Source: Streptomyces sp. SID10853
Lineage (GTDB): Bacteria > Actinomycetota > Actinomycetes > Streptomycetales > Streptomycetaceae
Assembly (NCBI RefSeq): GCF_010548145.1
Contig: NZ_JAAGLN010000018.1
Location: forward strand, 1-51,972
Direction: 5' to 3'
Length of the DNA stretch: 51,972 nt
In this document: positions 49,889 through 51,972 of the stretch, piece by piece
Layout: each line of letters begins with the position of its first letter
How positions within the stretch are numbered: the stretch's first letter is position 1
Notes under the pieces: model-generated
Seen by the model: the letters and a program-made list of their open reading frames with translations, nothing else
Database searches by the model: none
Told to the model about the DNA's origin: nothing
Translations under genes and position numbers: made by a program

Positions 49889-51478
49889 GTGAAAGCCACA
49901 GAAGTGAACGCCACAGACATCCACACGACCGCGGGCAAACTCGCCGATCTTCAGCTCCGTACGTCGGAGTCGACACATGCCGGATCGGCACGCGCCATCG
50001 AGAAGCAGCACGCCAAGGGCAAGCTGACGGCCCGCGAGCGGATCGACCTGCTGCTCGACGAGGGGTCCTTCACCGAACTGGACGAGTTCGCCCGGCACCG
50101 CTCCACCCACTTCGGCCTCGACAGCAACCGCCCGTACGGCGACGGGGTCGTCACCGGTTACGGCACGGTCGACGACCGCCCGGTCGTCGTGTTCTCGCAG
50201 GACTTCACCGTCTTCGGCGGGGCCCTCGGCGAGGTCTACGGCCAGAAGATCGTCAAGGCCATGGACTTCGCGCTCAAGACCGGCTGTCCTGTCATCGGGA
50301 TCAACGACTCCGGCGGTGCGCGCATCCAGGAGGGCGTGGCCTCGCTGGGCGCCTACGGTGAGATCTTCCGCCGCAACACCCATGCCTCGGGGGTGATCCC
50401 CCAGATCAGCCTCGTCGTGGGCCCGTGCGCGGGTGGCGCGGTCTACTCCCCCGCCATCACCGACTTCACGGTGATGGTCGACCGGACCTCGCACATGTTC
50501 ATCACCGGGCCCGACGTCATCAAGACGGTCACCGGCGAGGACGTCGGCTTCGAGGAGCTGGGCGGCGCCCGTACCCACAACTCCACGTCCGGTGTGGCGC
50601 ACCACATGGCGGGCGACGAGAAGGACGCGATCGAGTACGTCAAGAGCCTGCTGTCGTATCTGCCGTCCAACAACCTCTCCGCCCCGCCGGCCTTCCCTGA
50701 GGAGGCGGACCTGGAGACCTCGGACACCGACCGGGAGCTGGACACGCTCATCCCGGACTCGGCCAACCAGCCCTACGACATGCTCACCACGATCGAGCAC
50801 GTCCTGGACGACCACGAATTCCTGGAGACCCAGGCGCTGTTCGCCCCGAACATCATCACCGGCTTCGGCCGGGTCGAGGGCCACTCCGTCGGTATCGTCG
50901 CCAACCAGCCGCTGCAGTACGCCGGCTGTCTCAACATCGACGCGTCGGAGAAGGCGGCCCGCTTCGTGCGGACCTGCGACGCGTACAACATCCCGGTCAT
51001 CACCTTCGTCGACGTACCGGGCTTCCTGCCGGGCACCGACCAGGAGTACGACGGCATCATCCGGCGCGGCGCCAAGCTGATCTTCGCGTACGCCGAGGCC
51101 ACGGTCCCGCTCATCACGGTGATCACCCGCAAGGCGTTCGGCGGCGCGTACGACGTGATGGGCTCCAAGCACCTGGGCGCCGACCTGAACGTCGCCTGGC
51201 CGACCGCGCAGATCGCCGTCATGGGCGCGCAGGGCGCGGTCAACATCCTGCACCGGCGCACCATCGCGGCGGCGGACGACGCCGAGGCGACCCGGGCCGG
51301 GCTGATCTCGGAGTACGAGGACACCCTCCTCAACCCCTACGTCGCGGCCGAACGCGGCTACGTCGACGCGGTGATCATGCCGTCCGAGACCCGCCGGCAC
51401 CTCGTCCGGGGCCTGCGCGCCCTGCGTAACAAGCGCGAGTCACTGCCGCCCAAGAAGCACGGCAACATCCCCCTGTAG
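49889..51478 (+). CDS. pccB: Propionyl-CoA carboxylase beta (carboxyltransferase) subunit
   Basis: 529 residues from GTG 49889 (GGTGG upstream; GTG 49877 possible). Two crotonase-like halves: [31 protein letters not shown], then [14 protein letters not shown] and [13 protein letters not shown]. The residue in GGAYD is Asp422, the position where Asp selects propionyl-CoA and Ile acetyl-CoA in Streptomyces coelicolor PccB/AccB. Length (S. coelicolor PccB 530) supports this start. Transfers carboxyl from biotin to propionyl-CoA to give methylmalonyl-CoA, the substrate of the adjacent mutase. Confidence 0.94.
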   Translation: MKATEVNATDIHTTAGKLADLQLRTSESTHAGSARAIEKQHAKGKLTARERIDLLLDEGSFTELDEFARHRSTHFGLDSNRPYGDGVVTGYGTVDDRPVVVFSQDFTVFGGALGEVYGQKIVKAMDFALKTGCPVIGINDSGGARIQEGVASLGAYGEIFRRNTHASGVIPQISLVVGPCAGGAVYSPAITDFTVMVDRTSHMFITGPDVIKTVTGEDVGFEELGGARTHNSTSGVAHHMAGDEKDAIEYVKSLLSYLPSNNLSAPPAFPEEADLETSDTDRELDTLIPDSANQPYDMLTTIEHVLDDHEFLETQALFAPNIITGFGRVEGHSVGIVANQPLQYAGCLNIDASEKAARFVRTCDAYNIPVITFVDVPGFLPGTDQEYDGIIRRGAKLIFAYAEATVPLITVITRKAFGGAYDVMGSKHLGADLNVAWPTAQIAVMGAQGAVNILHRRTIAAADDAEATRAGLISEYEDTLLNPYVAAERGYVDAVIMPSETRRHLVRGLRALRNKRESLPPKKHGNIPL

Positions 51479-51506
51479 GACTCTCCGCGTGCCATGAGGA
51501 GCCGCT

Positions 51507-51713
51507 GTGATCAAGGTTGTCCGGGGAAACCCCACTGCCGAGGAACTCGCCGCCATGGTCGCGGTGTTGTCCTCCGACCGCACCGCCGGCCCCACCGCCG
51601 CCACCGCCCCGGGCCCCCGCCCGGCCGGGGCCTGGGGGTCTCCTCCCCTTCTCCCGCGTACTCCGTACACCTACGGCCCCGCCGGGTGGCGCACCCCGGC
51701 TCTGCCCCACTGA
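51507..51713 (+). CDS. Acyl-CoA carboxylase epsilon subunit
   Basis: 68 residues: IKVVRGNPTAEELAAMVAVL and a W-rich end (AGWRTPALPH), the compact pattern of the actinobacterial AccE/PccE epsilon subunit that bridges beta and alpha and boosts activity. ATG with GGAGCCGCTG upstream, 28 bp after pccB. Confidence 0.93.
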   Translation: MIKVVRGNPTAEELAAMVAVLSSDRTAGPTAATAPGPRPAGAWGSPPLLPRTPYTYGPAGWRTPALPH

Positions 51714-51732
51714 CCTTCCGATCGGAGCAACC

Positions 51733-51843
51733 ATGAACAACCTGCGACAGCGCATACGCCTCGGCGGCGTCCCTCGCGTCATCGATATCCCCGGCCCGCT
51801 CAGCGGCGGGCGGGCGACCACGCGGGAGGCGGCGGCGTGCTGA
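51733..51843 (+). CDS. 36-residue small ORF coupled to the biotin carboxylase gene
   Basis: ATG with CGGAGC 6 nt upstream; [19 protein letters not shown] then a Gly/Pro/Arg tail. High G/C third positions suggest genuine coding. Its stop overlaps the start of the biotin carboxylase gene. No known match; may be a small subunit-like peptide or only a coupling leader. Short length keeps confidence low. Confidence 0.4.
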   Translation: MNNLRQRIRLGGVPRVIDIPGPLSGGRATTREAAAC

Positions 51844-51972
51844 CTAAGGTGCTCATCGCCAACCGTGGCGAGATCGCTGTCCGTGTCGCACGGGCCTGCC
51901 GGGATGCCGGAATCGCGAGCGTAGCCGTCTACGCCGATCCGGACCGGGACGCACCGCACGTACGCGCGGCCG
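51837..51972 (+). CDS. Biotin carboxylase (acyl-CoA carboxylase alpha), truncated by window edge
   Basis: GTG then [24 protein letters not shown], the N-terminus of the biotin carboxylase domain (ATP-grasp, preATP Rossmann part), running off the right edge. Carboxylates biotin on its BCCP domain for the PccB-type beta subunit. Starts inside the end of the small ORF. Confidence 0.93.
   Translation, partial: MLTKVLIANRGEIAVRVARACRDAGIASVAVYADPDRDAPHVRAA

Noticed and set aside
49406..51400. 664-codon frame antisense to pccB and the mutase end
   Set aside because: Antisense shadow of strongly conserved genes; no plausible start or family.

Overview
The window is about 52 kb of very GC-rich DNA with strong G/C third-codon bias, frequent GTG starts and ATGA/GTGA stop-start overlaps. 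Together with the gene families present (paired CrcB, PspAB-HtpX, CYP105-type P450 with its own ferredoxin, acyl-CoA carboxylase with an epsilon subunit, GAF-PP2C phosphatase, DUF6153) this points to an actinomycete, most likely Streptomyces or a close relative. I see no tRNA, rRNA, insertion sequence, phage gene or CRISPR array.

Layout. (1) 1-8.7 kb: a GT87-like membrane protein coupled to a KimA-like permease, a hypothetical protein, a pspAB-htpX stress pair, and a ferredoxin-P450 operon divergent from a MarR regulator with a clean 19-bp operator between them. (2) 8.9-14.4 kb: an M20 peptidase, NCS1 permease and DUF1177 operon divergent from an IclR regulator and a PepE-type dipeptidase, probably an uncharacterised catabolic unit for a peptide-like or amide-like compound. 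(3) 14.6-20 kb: PAP2 phosphatase, two overlapping CrcB fluoride-channel genes behind a candidate degenerate fluoride riboswitch, DedA, a GAF-PP2C phosphatase and a helix-turn-helix-like hypothetical protein. (4) 20.2-25.5 kb: a metal-homeostasis block (DUF305 lipoprotein, DUF6153, CDF exporter, CopZ, CopA) with two matching ATACC-N7-GGTAT boxes of the CsoR type. (5) 25.6-28.1 kb: a cytoplasmic HTH, one membrane span and an extracellular glycosidase-like domain in one protein, then a small secreted four-cysteine protein behind a 15-bp repeat array, closed by a 19-bp-stem terminator.

(6) 28.2-45.6 kb is the most interesting part. Fifteen minus-strand genes look like a ring-degradation pathway: HpaC/HpaB two-component hydroxylase, two divergent DUF3500 paralogues, a FAH-RraA fusion, GntR, an MhpD/HpaH-type hydratase, an HpaI-type aldolase, dienelactone-hydrolase-like and FAD monooxygenase genes, an SDR lacking the normal catalytic Tyr/Lys, an NTF2-like protein, a second FAH protein, RidA and a zinc-ribbon MBL hydrolase. 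A divergent IclR gene and an MFS exporter/importer follow. No recognisable ring-cleavage dioxygenase is present. A motif close to ATCGTACAYGAT recurs in the gaps before several of the transcription units and twice before the MFS gene, which suggests one FadR/GntR-type regulon.

(7) 45.7-52 kb: an alcohol dehydrogenase divergent from a TetR regulator, a second TetR gene divergent from a B12-type mutase catalytic subunit that keeps the methylmalonyl-CoA signature residues but has no B12 domain, followed by acyl-CoA carboxylase beta, epsilon, a 36-codon coupled small ORF, and the beginning of a biotin carboxylase cut by the window edge. This looks like a propionyl-CoA/methylmalonyl-CoA module.
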